A DNA stretch of 64,000 nucleotides from Acetothermia bacterium UBA3571 (GTDB lineage: Bacteria > Bipolaricaulota > Bipolaricaulia > Bipolaricaulales > Bipolaricaulaceae). Below the pieces are notes generated by a model. That model was given only the letters and a program-made list of their open reading frames with translations. It was not told the origin of the DNA and did no database searches. How positions within the stretch are numbered: the first letter of the stretch is position 1; every line of letters begins with the position of its first letter. This document shows positions 33,132 through 40,278 of the stretch, piece by piece. The stretch covers positions 1 to 64,000 of the forward strand of contig DFNI01000009.1 of the NCBI GenBank assembly GCA_002375995.1, read 5' to 3'. The translations under genes and the position numbers were made by a program.

Positions 33132-33452
33132 TTTGCCCCTCCTTTGTCCGATGAAAGTTGCGGTGCGTCCGTAAATGGTAACCCAAAGCGCGGGATCGGG
33201 CCGTTTTTCGACCTGTTCCACCAAACGGGCCCGCTAATTAAGGACGAGGGGCCCTTGATGGGCCCCTCGTCCCGGAGGTGGGAAAGCGGGCTTTCGTTTA
33301 GGGGGCGGGGCAGCTCTTCATCCCTTCCCTCGCCCTTACACCCGTAATCTTAATCACCCCCAGTGGAAGAGCTCGGGAAGATCTGTGGAACTCCTGTGGA
33401 GAAAAAAGGGGGGGCATAGCCCCCCGCATTTGCCCTCTGGGTTCAAAAAATA
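33132..33452. other. Intergenic stretch with two terminator hairpins
   Basis: No gene is apparent in this stretch of about 320 bases. It contains a long hairpin GGACGAGGGGCCC-N5-GGGCCCCTCGTCC (33242-33272) and, on the minus strand, the terminator of the small coiled-coil gene (33402-33425). Presumed sucD promoter elements would lie at 33140-33240, but none is convincing. Confidence 0.6.
33402..33425 (-). terminator. Intrinsic terminator of small coiled-coil gene
   Basis: On the minus strand GGGGGG-CTATG-CCCCCC is followed directly by T6 (33407-33402). Confidence 0.85.
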
Positions 33453-33608
33453 TCAGTCCTCTTCGGCTTCGGCGATGGCGTCGTTGGTCTTCTCCAAGTT
33501 GACCTTCGCCTCGTCCAAGGCCGTCTCCAATTCCTCCAACGCCCTTCCCAAATCTTCCAAGATCGGCTTTATCTTCTCGATGAGCTCCTTCTTGGTCACG
33601 TACGCCAT
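33453..33608 (-). CDS. Small acidic coiled-coil protein, 51 aa
   Basis: An ATG at 33608 with AGGAGGTGG at correct spacing opens a 51-residue frame, starting MAYVTKKELIEKIKPILEDL and ending AIAEAEED. Leu/Ile heptads and alternating Lys/Glu predict one long amphipathic helix or coiled coil. A strong terminator follows about 28 bases after the stop. This combination supports a real gene despite its size. It lies 51 bases downstream of the ABC permease gene end on the same strand. No function is known. Confidence 0.7.
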   Translation of the reverse strand: MAYVTKKELIEKIKPILEDLGRALEELETALDEAKVNLEKTNDAIAEAEED

Positions 33609-33659
33609 AGGCCACCTCCTGGAGCGAGATTGTAGGTATAGTCCACTCCAGCTCCAAGT

Positions 33660-34379
33660 TTACTTCCACCGGGTAAGGATCTCCTCACGGCGAAAGAGCT
33701 TGACCGCAATGTAAAGGGTGGCCACGTTGAGGGAAACCACGATCCCCGCCTCAATCCCCACGAACGTGAGGTTAACCGCGGTGAGGCGGCCGATGTAAAC
33801 GAGAAGTGGGATCAACGCGGGCAGTACCGCTAAGCTGGAGAACTGGTACGCTGCCCGTACGTCGGTGGTGCGGGAAGAAACGATCATGGTGACAAACACG
33901 GCGAACAGCGCCAGGAACGGGGCCAACGCGAATATGGAAAGGAGCCACGGGAGCGAAAGCACCCCTTTGGGTATGGCCCCCAGGATCACCTTCGCGGCCA
34001 AGAGGAAGAGGCCGAACGCGCCCCACGAAAGGATCAGCCCGGGGACCACCGGGCCCAGGGCCTTGCCCAAAAACAGCTCCCAGTCCCGGATGGGGGTGGC
34101 CAGAAGGGGCTCCAGGGTCCCTTGCTCCTTTTCTCCTACAATGGAATAAGCAGCGATGGAAAGGGGGATCACCACCGGGAGGATGAAGAAGTACATAAGG
34201 GATGTGTTCAGGAGGGCGGCCCGTGCTTCCTCAGGAAGGGCCTTCCCCTGCCATACAAGGTACGTGGCAAACCCCGTCATGAACAGAGGAAGGAAGGCCA
34301 CACTGAAGAGAACCATCTTTATTCGTATCGCCTCAGCCCATTCCTTGAGGAGGATCGCCTTAACCCTGGGCATCGGCAC
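33660..34379 (-). CDS. ABC-2 type permease
   Basis: The 239-residue protein has an N-terminal LLKEWAEAIRIK amphipathic segment, about six transmembrane helices, and the ABC-2 motif VGEKEQGTLEPLLATPIRDWELFLGK. This layout matches NatB-like exporter permeases. It overlaps its ATPase partner by 20 bases. Substrate (ion, drug, lipid) cannot be told from sequence. Confidence 0.85.
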   Translation of the reverse strand: MPMPRVKAILLKEWAEAIRIKMVLFSVAFLPLFMTGFATYLVWQGKALPEEARAALLNTSLMYFFILPVVIPLSIAAYSIVGEKEQGTLEPLLATPIRDWELFLGKALGPVVPGLILSWGAFGLFLLAAKVILGAIPKGVLSLPWLLSIFALAPFLALFAVFVTMIVSSRTTDVRAAYQFSSLAVLPALIPLLVYIGRLTAVNLTFVGIEAGIVVSLNVATLYIAVKLFRREEILTRWK

Positions 34380-35277
34380 CTCCCATTAGTTCGTGGTAGA
34401 CGTCCTCCAATGTGGTCTCAGCTTCCCGCACCGCGATGATCTCGGCCCCTAGCTCCACCAACCTCCGCACGAGAACGGGGTTGTCCCGGCGGGGATCCGT
34501 CACTTCCACATAGAGCTTTTCCCCCACCAGCTCCGCGGATCTTGCTTCAGGGATCCCCAAGGACGAGACGAGCTCGGGGGAGGGGTTGGCCAGCTCCACT
34601 ACTACCCTGGTCCCAAAAAGGCGGCGCTTCAGCTCCTCCGGTGTGCCTTGTGCGATAAGGCGTGTCCGCAAAAGGACGATCCGATCGCAGAGGCGCTCGG
34701 CCTCAGGAAGATTATGAGTACACAGGAGAATGGCTCTGCCCTCGCCTTTGAGCTCGGAGATGAATTCTCGCACGGATCGCGCGCTTTCGGGATCCAGTCC
34801 GGCGGTGGGCTCATCCAACAACAAGACCTTGGGCTCGTGCAACAGGGCCCGGGCCAAGGCGAGCTTCTGGCGCATCCCCTTGGAATACGTGGCCACGGGG
34901 TCGTTCCTTCGCTCCCAAAGTCCGAAAAACCGGAGGTACTCCTCGATCTTCTCCTCGGCTCCTCGCACCCCGTAAAGGTCCGCGAAGAAACGGAGGTTAT
35001 GCCAAGCCGAGAGACGTCTGTATAGTCCCGGGGTTTCGGTGAGGACACCTACCGTGGCACGGATATAGGAAGGATCCTCGTGAAGCTCACGTCCGTTCAC
35101 CCATGCCCTCCCGGAGGTAGGGGCGATGAGGCACGAAAGCATCCTTACCGTAGTGGTCTTTCCCGCTCCATTGGGCCCCAACAGCGCTACAATTTCCCCG
35201 GTGCGGACCTCGAAGGAAAGGTCCTCTACCGCCACTACCCCGCCGAACCGCCGGGTAAGCCCTTCCGTTCTGATCAT
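34360..35277 (-). CDS. ABC transporter ATPase, NatA-like
   Basis: The 305-residue ATPase has Walker A GPNGAGKTTT, the signature YSKGMRQKLALARAL, Walker B VLLLDEPTAGLDPE and the switch His in LCTHNLPEAE. A C-terminal extension of about 90 residues (VVVELANPSPEL...) is typical of NatA/CcmA-type exporters. I use the ATG at 35277, which starts MIRTEGLTRRFGGV. It has no Shine-Dalgarno, and a TAAAAT lies about 13 bases before it, so the message may be leaderless. It is divergent from the DUF922 gene. Confidence 0.88.
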   Translation of the reverse strand: MIRTEGLTRRFGGVVAVEDLSFEVRTGEIVALLGPNGAGKTTTVRMLSCLIAPTSGRAWVNGRELHEDPSYIRATVGVLTETPGLYRRLSAWHNLRFFADLYGVRGAEEKIEEYLRFFGLWERRNDPVATYSKGMRQKLALARALLHEPKVLLLDEPTAGLDPESARSVREFISELKGEGRAILLCTHNLPEAERLCDRIVLLRTRLIAQGTPEELKRRLFGTRVVVELANPSPELVSSLGIPEARSAELVGEKLYVEVTDPRRDNPVLVRRLVELGAEIIAVREAETTLEDVYHELMGGADAQG

Positions 35278-35347
35278 CTTAGCACAAATTTTACTACAAC
35301 TGCAGGTTAACACCGGCGATATACTGTAGCCATAGGGAGGTGGTTCC

Positions 35348-35998
35348 ATGAGAAGCGTGCTGGCGGTGGTTTTCACAATATGGGTGGGCCTTTTCGCTTT
35401 GTCCCAGGTGGAGACCCAAGCTCAGGAAAGAGATACCCCAAGCATCGTTTTCTACGAGGACCGGGACCACGGGGGCTTGAGCTGGGACGATTTCCAGGGC
35501 CAAGTTCCCGGGGACAAAAAAGTCTCCGAGGAGGCGGAGATCGCGTGGGGCATTGCCTTCTCCTCGTGGCAAAACGTCACGGAGCACAGCGAAGGGGAGT
35601 GCGTAGTAAAACCCAAGCCCGGGACCTTGAAGATCCGGGCATTCATGTTCCCCAAAAGATCCTGGGTGAAGCCAGGTTCCAAGACGGCGGCGCTCCTCGG
35701 CCACGAACAAGGGCACTTCCACCTCGCGCATATCTATGCTCAGAAGGCTCAGCGGCTGATCGATGGGCTGATTAGGGAGGGAAAGCTTTTGGGAAAAGGC
35801 AAAGATTGCGCAGGGGCCCGTTCTGCGCTGCAACGGGAAATCGAGAAGGTAGTGGAGCGTTACGTCGAAAAATGCGATGAAATACAGCGGTTATATGACA
35901 AAGAAACCGAGCACGGAACGGATGGGGACCAGCAGACTGTATGGGATCGGAAGATCAAACGATGGCTGGAGAAGCCGAACGATACCCCGGATCCTTGA
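35348..35998 (+). CDS. DUF922 putative metallopeptidase, exported
   Basis: The 216-residue protein begins with a signal peptide (SVLAVVFTIWVGLFALSQ). It carries LSWDDFQG near the mature N-terminus, HEQGHFHLA at about 118-126 (an HExxH-like motif with Gln at the second residue: H-E-Q-G-H), and the conserved YDKETEHG segment near the C-terminus. These are the marks of DUF922, predicted to be zinc proteases. AGGGAGGTGG precedes the ATG and a TATACT -10 candidate lies at 35320-35325. Confidence 0.78.
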   Translation: MRSVLAVVFTIWVGLFALSQVETQAQERDTPSIVFYEDRDHGGLSWDDFQGQVPGDKKVSEEAEIAWGIAFSSWQNVTEHSEGECVVKPKPGTLKIRAFMFPKRSWVKPGSKTAALLGHEQGHFHLAHIYAQKAQRLIDGLIREGKLLGKGKDCAGARSALQREIEKVVERYVEKCDEIQRLYDKETEHGTDGDQQTVWDRKIKRWLEKPNDTPDP

Positions 35999-36000
35999 GC

Positions 36001-36693
36001 TTAGGAGAGCACCAGAGCCTCAGGCCCCAGAAACCGTCGCGGATGGAGCCTCTCTCCGTCGAAACTACAAACGAGGGCGTACATCTCCACTCCACCCTCC
36101 AGCGCCTCGCCGAAGGCCTCGGCGAACGCGGGGTCGGTGGCGGCGTTGGGCCCGAACCTGTTCGCGTCCGGCCGCTGCACCACAAACAACACCATCGCCG
36201 AAGCCCCGTGGCGCACGACTTCAGCCAGTTCCAAAAGGTGTCTCCGTCCCCGGACCGTGGGGGCGTCGGGGAAGAGGGCCACCCCTCCCTCCACCAACGT
36301 CACCGATTTGACCTCGAGGAAAAGCCTCCTGTTCCCGCGCACAAGCAGGAAATCCGAACGCCCCACCCCCAGCCGGGGCTCCCGGGCCGCGATCCTCCAA
36401 CCCTTGAGGGGAGGAACGGCACCCTCCCGGAGGGCCTGGGGGAGGAAACGGTTGGGCAGAGTGGAGTCCAGGGAGACGAGCATCCCCGAAAGGTCCGCCC
36501 CGATGGCGGTCCAGCGGGTCTTCCGCTTCGCCCCCTTTGCTTTCCGCAGGAGAATCCTCCGTCTCGGCGTAAGGATCTCCGAGAGGCGGCCGGGGTTGGG
36601 GAGGTGGGCGAGCTCCCTTTTCCCGTTTATCTCCACCCACAGGGAGAACCTGTTCGGGCGCTCGATGAACTTCCCCCAAATTTTCTCCGCCAT
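36001..36693 (-). CDS. sfsA: SfsA family DNA/RNA-binding protein
   Basis: SfsA proteins combine an OB fold with an endonuclease-like domain (PD-D/ExK remnants) and were named for stimulating sugar fermentation genes; the molecular role is unclear. The 230-residue protein shows FIERPNRF, HLPNPGRLSE, GVGRSDFLLV, LFLEVKSVTLVEGG and the DAPTVRGRRHL block that define the family. I use the ATG at 36693 rather than 36726 since it fits the usual N-terminus. The gene ends 3 bases after the DUF922 stop and lies 33 bases after coaE on the same strand. Confidence 0.9.
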   Translation of the reverse strand: MAEKIWGKFIERPNRFSLWVEINGKRELAHLPNPGRLSEILTPRRRILLRKAKGAKRKTRWTAIGADLSGMLVSLDSTLPNRFLPQALREGAVPPLKGWRIAAREPRLGVGRSDFLLVRGNRRLFLEVKSVTLVEGGVALFPDAPTVRGRRHLLELAEVVRHGASAMVLFVVQRPDANRFGPNAATDPAFAEAFGEALEGGVEMYALVCSFDGERLHPRRFLGPEALVLS

Positions 36694-36726
36694 CGCGGAC
36701 ACTTTAACCCAGGTAAGCGGGGCCAC

Positions 36727-37329
36727 CTAGCCCGAACCACCCCTCGCTCCCTGGATCAGGGAGAGGACCCGGCGGGCCACTTCCTCCGGGGGCGGGGTGG
36801 CGTCCACCACCGTGACCCATGGGGGAGGGCGGAGCTCCCGCTGGGCGGCAAGACGGTCTTCCGTCACTTCTTCGGGGAGTCCGGCGGCCCGGAGGCGGGC
36901 ACGCCGCACTTCCTCCGGGGCCTCAAGCCAGATGGGGAGATGGAAGAGCTCCCGGGGCACATGGGGCGAGTGAAACAGGAGGGCCCCTTCCACCAACAGC
37001 ACCCTCGTTCCCCTTTCCCGAGCGCCCACGATCTCGGAGCGGATCCTCTCCGCCACCAAAGGATGGACGATGGCCTCGAGTCGCCGGCGTTTTTCCGGAT
37101 CCGTCAACACGAGCTTCCCCAGCTTCGCTCGATCAATGCCCCCCCCTTGGGTCAGGATACCCCGGCCGAAGGTTGCGATGAGGGCCCCGTAGGCCGGGCC
37201 ATTCGGCTCATAGGTCTCCCAGGCGAGCCGATCGCAGTCCAGATGCACAAACCCGGGCCGGCGGGAAAGCAACCGGCACACGGTGGACTTCCCGCTTCCC
37301 GCCGGCCCGGCGATACCTACAACGAGCAT
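36727..37329 (-). CDS. coaE: Dephospho-CoA kinase
   Basis: CoaE catalyses the last step of coenzyme A synthesis by phosphorylating the 3'-OH of the ribose. The 200-residue P-loop kinase shows GPAGSGKST, the DCDRLAWE dephospho-CoA contact, HPLVAERI and a lid segment with LRAAGLPEEVTEDRLAAQ. Length is standard. It is flanked by sfsA downstream and the AsnRS-like gene upstream on the same strand. Confidence 0.93.
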   Translation of the reverse strand: MLVVGIAGPAGSGKSTVCRLLSRRPGFVHLDCDRLAWETYEPNGPAYGALIATFGRGILTQGGGIDRAKLGKLVLTDPEKRRRLEAIVHPLVAERIRSEIVGARERGTRVLLVEGALLFHSPHVPRELFHLPIWLEAPEEVRRARLRAAGLPEEVTEDRLAAQRELRPPPWVTVVDATPPPEEVARRVLSLIQGARGGSG

Positions 37330-37355
37330 CCCCCCATCTTAGCGGGGGACGCTCC

Positions 37356-38294
37356 CTAGACCACCGATAACTCGCCGGGGACCCTGGGAAAGAGGCGCGC
37401 CTCGGCCACGTGGGGAAGGCCACAGATATACCGGATCAGGCGCTCGATCCCGATGCCGAAGCCCGCCGAAGGGGGAAGCCCCCGCTCCGCCAGCTCGAGG
37501 AGCCCCCGGTACTGGGACGGATCGAGCCCCTGGCGAGCGATCCGCTCTTGGATCCTGTGGAGAAGGTGTTCCCTCTCCCCTCCGGAGAGGGCCTCCCCGT
37601 AGCCCTCGGGGTAGATGAGGTCGTAATCCAGGAGGACCCCCGGCCGCTCGGGGTCTTCCCGGTCGTAGAACTCCCGGACATCCACGGGGAAATCGATGAT
37701 CCAGAACGGAGTCTCCATTTCCCGGGATAGCGCCACCTCGAAATCGTCCCCGTACCGTTTTCTCGCCTCACCGTAGGTGAAGACCGGGAACGGTCGCTGG
37801 GGGACACGGAGGTTTCGGCCAAGGAAAGCCAATTCGTCGGCACAACGTTCCCGAACGCGCTCCAATACGTAAACGAGGAGCCGCTCGCCCAGATCCATGA
37901 GCTCCTCCCGGGTACCATCCCGGACCTCCAGGTCCAGTTGCACGAACTCCCACAAGTGCCGTCCGGTTTTCCCCCAGTCCGGGGGCTCGATCCTAATGTT
38001 GGGGGAGAAAGAAAAGATCCTCTCACACACTGTGACCGCGGCCTGTTTGTGGAAGATCATGGACCGGGTGAGGTGCCAATGGCCGCCGTAGGCCTCGATC
38101 ACCGCCCGATCGGTGTTGTGCCGGAGAGGATCAGTTATGGGCGCCACGATCACGGGGAGGAGCTCCACGAACCCTTCCTCGGCCAGGAATTCCCGGGCCG
38201 CCCCGATCGTCTCGCTTCCCACCTTGAGCACCGCCGCCTTCTTCGCGCGTTCCACCTCACTTGTGAACACCTTAACCCCCTTAAGGGATTTCAA
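37356..38294 (-). CDS. AsnRS-derived asparagine synthetase A (archaeal type)
   Basis: The 312-residue protein is a class II synthetase catalytic core without the N-terminal anticodon-binding OB fold. It retains HLTRSMIFHKQ and ERIFSFSPNIRIE (motif 2 area), WEFVQLDLEVRDG, LIYPEGYGEALSGGERE and motif 3 GFGIGIERLIRYICG. This matches archaeal asparagine synthetase (the Pyrococcus AS-AR type), which makes asparagine from aspartate and ammonia. The TTG at 38294 has GGGAGGTGG 8 bases upstream; GTG at 38306 would overlap it. A full AsnRS exists at 1.4 kb, so a second tRNA synthetase is less likely. Confidence 0.8.
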   Translation of the reverse strand: MKSLKGVKVFTSEVERAKKAAVLKVGSETIGAAREFLAEEGFVELLPVIVAPITDPLRHNTDRAVIEAYGGHWHLTRSMIFHKQAAVTVCERIFSFSPNIRIEPPDWGKTGRHLWEFVQLDLEVRDGTREELMDLGERLLVYVLERVRERCADELAFLGRNLRVPQRPFPVFTYGEARKRYGDDFEVALSREMETPFWIIDFPVDVREFYDREDPERPGVLLDYDLIYPEGYGEALSGGEREHLLHRIQERIARQGLDPSQYRGLLELAERGLPPSAGFGIGIERLIRYICGLPHVAEARLFPRVPGELSVV

Positions 38295-38644
38295 CAGAAG
38301 GACCACCTCCCCATAAACGGGGAGCCGGATTCACACGGAAAGGGCACTAAATCCGCGAGGGTTAGCTAGGTAGGATCACGCCCCGGAGGGGGCGTTATTG
38401 GCGGGGCCCAAGGGGGGAAGATCTTTCCGCAAAAGGTGCACTTTAAACACGTCCATCACCCCCGCCACAGTAATCACTCGCAATTGTAGGGACCCCCTGG
38501 CGGCTTCGCAACTTGTCGCCAGTAAGTGCGCCAAGACATGGTGCCCCACCCCGGGTGCCGGACCTTGTGACGTTCGAGGAGTTCTCGAAGACGTGCGGCA
38601 TCCCCCTATTCGTGAGCTGATAAACCAACAAAAGGGATGCCGGG

Positions 38645-38946
38645 ATGTTTCACTACACCTTGCCACAACTTTATTCCCCGGCCGCCCAGAAGGGCGAAGT
38701 AGCGTTGCGGCTCAAGATCGTGAAGGTTTGTCGAGAATGCGGGAGCATTGGGGAGACGGCCCGGATGTCCCGCAACACCGTGCGCAAGCGACGGTACAGG
38801 GAGAGAGGGGAGTCCGGGCTTTACGACCGCCCGCGGCGGCCGAAACGTTCCCCCCGCCGCGCTCTACTGGAGGTCGAGGAAGGGCACGTGGGTTGAGGAG
38901 GGAGCGGGGTTGGGGAAGGAGGAAGATCGCCCACGCCCTGGAATAG
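38645..38946 (+). pseudogene. Transposase fragment (IS481/HTH type), frameshifted
   Basis: The frame at 38645 encodes 83 residues with the HTH of IS481-type transposases: LRLKIVKVCRECGSIGETAR, MSRNTVRKRRYRERG and LYDRPRRPKRSPRR. About residue 75 the frame degenerates and the family continuation LRRERGWGRRKIAHALE appears in another frame (to 38946) before a stop. The integrase DDE domain is absent. It is therefore a dead insertion-sequence remnant. No terminal inverted repeats are recognisable. Confidence 0.65.
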
Positions 38947-38949
38947 CTC

Positions 38950-38966
38950 CGTGACGCGTTACGGGC
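38950..38966. repeat. GTGACGCG-type short repeat, copy 4
   Basis: CGTGACGCGTTACGGG shares the core with the repeats in the SHMT-GcvT linker, and lies in the transposase remnant. Confidence 0.5.
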
Positions 38967-39164
38967 GAGAAGTATTACCGGACCTTTAGGGCGGGGACGG
39001 AGGGGAGGACACCGATGGAGCAGGTGCGGAAGCTGAGGCTGGATCTTCCGGATGAGTTCGGTGGTGTTCCTGGACGAGGTGGCGGTAACCTGGGCCTCCA
39101 ATGGGATCACGGTGTGTTGGCCTATTGCAGACCTCATACGTGGGGTTTGTTGACCCGGCCATTT

Positions 39165-39190
39165 CTTGCATAATTGTGCAAAGATGCAAG
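39165..39190. promoter_or_regulatory. Inverted repeats, probable ArsR-type operator
   Basis: CTTGCAT and ATGCAAG form a perfect 7-bp inverted repeat (39165-39171 / 39184-39190), and TTGCA-N6-TGCAA nests within it. It covers the likely -10 and start of the ArsR gene, as expected for autorepression. Confidence 0.6.
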
Positions 39191-39483
39191 AAAGGATAAT
39201 GGACGAGCTCCGGGTTGCGGAGGTGGCGAAAGCGCTAGCAAACCCCGTTAGGGTACGAATCCTCTCCATCCTCGAGGGCGGGGAACGGTGTGGGTGCGAG
39301 TTTGTGCCGCTCCTCGGGCTGGACCCTTCGGTGGTCTCCCGGCATTTGGCAACACTACAGCGAGCCGGACTGGTGGAGTCCCGCCGAGACGGGGTGCGGG
39401 TTCTTTGGCGCCTGGCGAACCCCGAGATCCCCAGACTGCTCAGATGTCTCGAGGCCTTGGCCTGCGCGGAGGTGCCTACATGA
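39184..39483 (+). CDS. ArsR-family transcriptional regulator
   Basis: The winged-helix protein of about 99 residues has the ArsR core (LRVAEVAKALANPVRVRIL; DPSVVSRHLATLQRAGLVESRRDG). Cys residues in ERCGCEF (after helix 2) and near the C-terminus (RCLEALAC) could form a metal- or redox-sensing site. Starts at 39166 (TTG), 39184 and 39199 (ATG) are possible; the operator overlaps the first two. The gene is coupled to the next one by an ATGA overlap, so it likely controls that transporter. Confidence 0.88.
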   Translation: MQERIMDELRVAEVAKALANPVRVRILSILEGGERCGCEFVPLLGLDPSVVSRHLATLQRAGLVESRRDGVRVLWRLANPEIPRLLRCLEALACAEVPT

Positions 39484-40268
39484 GCTGGGGCGATTGGCTC
39501 ATCATCCCCGCAGTGGGTGGGGCCGCCGGATTCTTGGGCGGGATCATCGGGACTGGGGGTTGCAGTGTGATGCTGCCAGTACTCCACTTCTGGCTTGGGT
39601 TCGATGCCCCCACTGCCATCGGAACCACCCTCTTCGCAGTGATCTTCACCGCGATCTCCGGGGCATATGGGCATTTGCGTCGGCGAAATTTAGACTTAAG
39701 GGCGGCTCTCTGGCTCGGCGGGAGCGGGATTGCTGGGGTGGCGCTCGGGTCTTGGCTCTTCTCGAAGCTTATTTCCCACGCTGAGCTTTTCGAGCTCATT
39801 TTGGGCCTGGTCTTTTTGTGGCCGGCGGCCCGCATGGCTTGGGAGGGGTTCGCGCGACATAGCAAGCCGACGCGGGAGGGACACACGATCCCGGGATCCA
39901 GCTGGGGCCTTTCAGCTTTCGGGTTCACAGTAGGGGTAGTCACCGGGATCGCGGGGTTGGGAGGAGGCTACGCCCTGGTCCCGGGGCTCATCTACCTTTT
40001 CGGCGCACCAGTGTACATCACCATGGGAACCTCGCTGGCCACCATGGTCCCTTTGGCAGCGGTGGGTGGCGGGATAAAGCTCGCCCAGGGGTATGTGGAT
40101 CTCACCGCAGGTTCACTTTTGGCCCTGGGAACCATCGTAGGCGCCCAGGTGGGGGCGCGGGCGATAAAACGCTTCCGGCCCGCCACTTTGAAGCTCATCT
40201 TCGGCCTTTATTTCCTCTACGTCTCCTTGAAGTTCATCACCGGCTACTTCGGCGTACGCATCTGGTGA
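39480..40268 (+). CDS. TauE/SafE-family sulfite exporter-like membrane protein
   Basis: The 262-residue protein has about eight transmembrane segments arranged in two repeats and the family marks AAGFLGGIIGTGG and GVVTGIAGLGGGYALVPGL. Such proteins export sulfite or sulfonate-derived anions; YfcA-type members have unknown substrates. The true ATG at 39480 follows a GGAGGTG and overlaps the arsR stop. Control by an ArsR sensor suggests a sulfur or metalloid-related anion, which is an inference. Confidence 0.9.
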   Translation: MSWGDWLIIPAVGGAAGFLGGIIGTGGCSVMLPVLHFWLGFDAPTAIGTTLFAVIFTAISGAYGHLRRRNLDLRAALWLGGSGIAGVALGSWLFSKLISHAELFELILGLVFLWPAARMAWEGFARHSKPTREGHTIPGSSWGLSAFGFTVGVVTGIAGLGGGYALVPGLIYLFGAPVYITMGTSLATMVPLAAVGGGIKLAQGYVDLTAGSLLALGTIVGAQVGARAIKRFRPATLKLIFGLYFLYVSLKFITGYFGVRIW

Positions 40269-40278
40269 AGGAGCTACC

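Larger units (their letters stand above)
38295..39183. other. Gene-poor stretch with decayed mobile element
   Basis: The roughly 890 bases between the asparagine synthetase and the ArsR regulator hold no intact gene. They contain the remnant transposase described separately, one copy of the GTGACGCG repeat at 38950-38966 and the promoter/operator of the ArsR gene. Codon structure is lost and all longer frames are short on conserved content. Confidence 0.7.

Noticed and set aside
35941..37359. 472-codon plus-strand open frame opposite sfsA and coaE
   Set aside because: Both minus-strand genes have unmistakable family motifs; the plus-strand frame is a compositional shadow.
38398..38946. 182-codon plus-strand frame near the transposase remnant
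   Set aside because: Only its last 17 residues (GRRKIAHALE) make sense, as a frameshifted piece of the transposase; the rest has no coding character.
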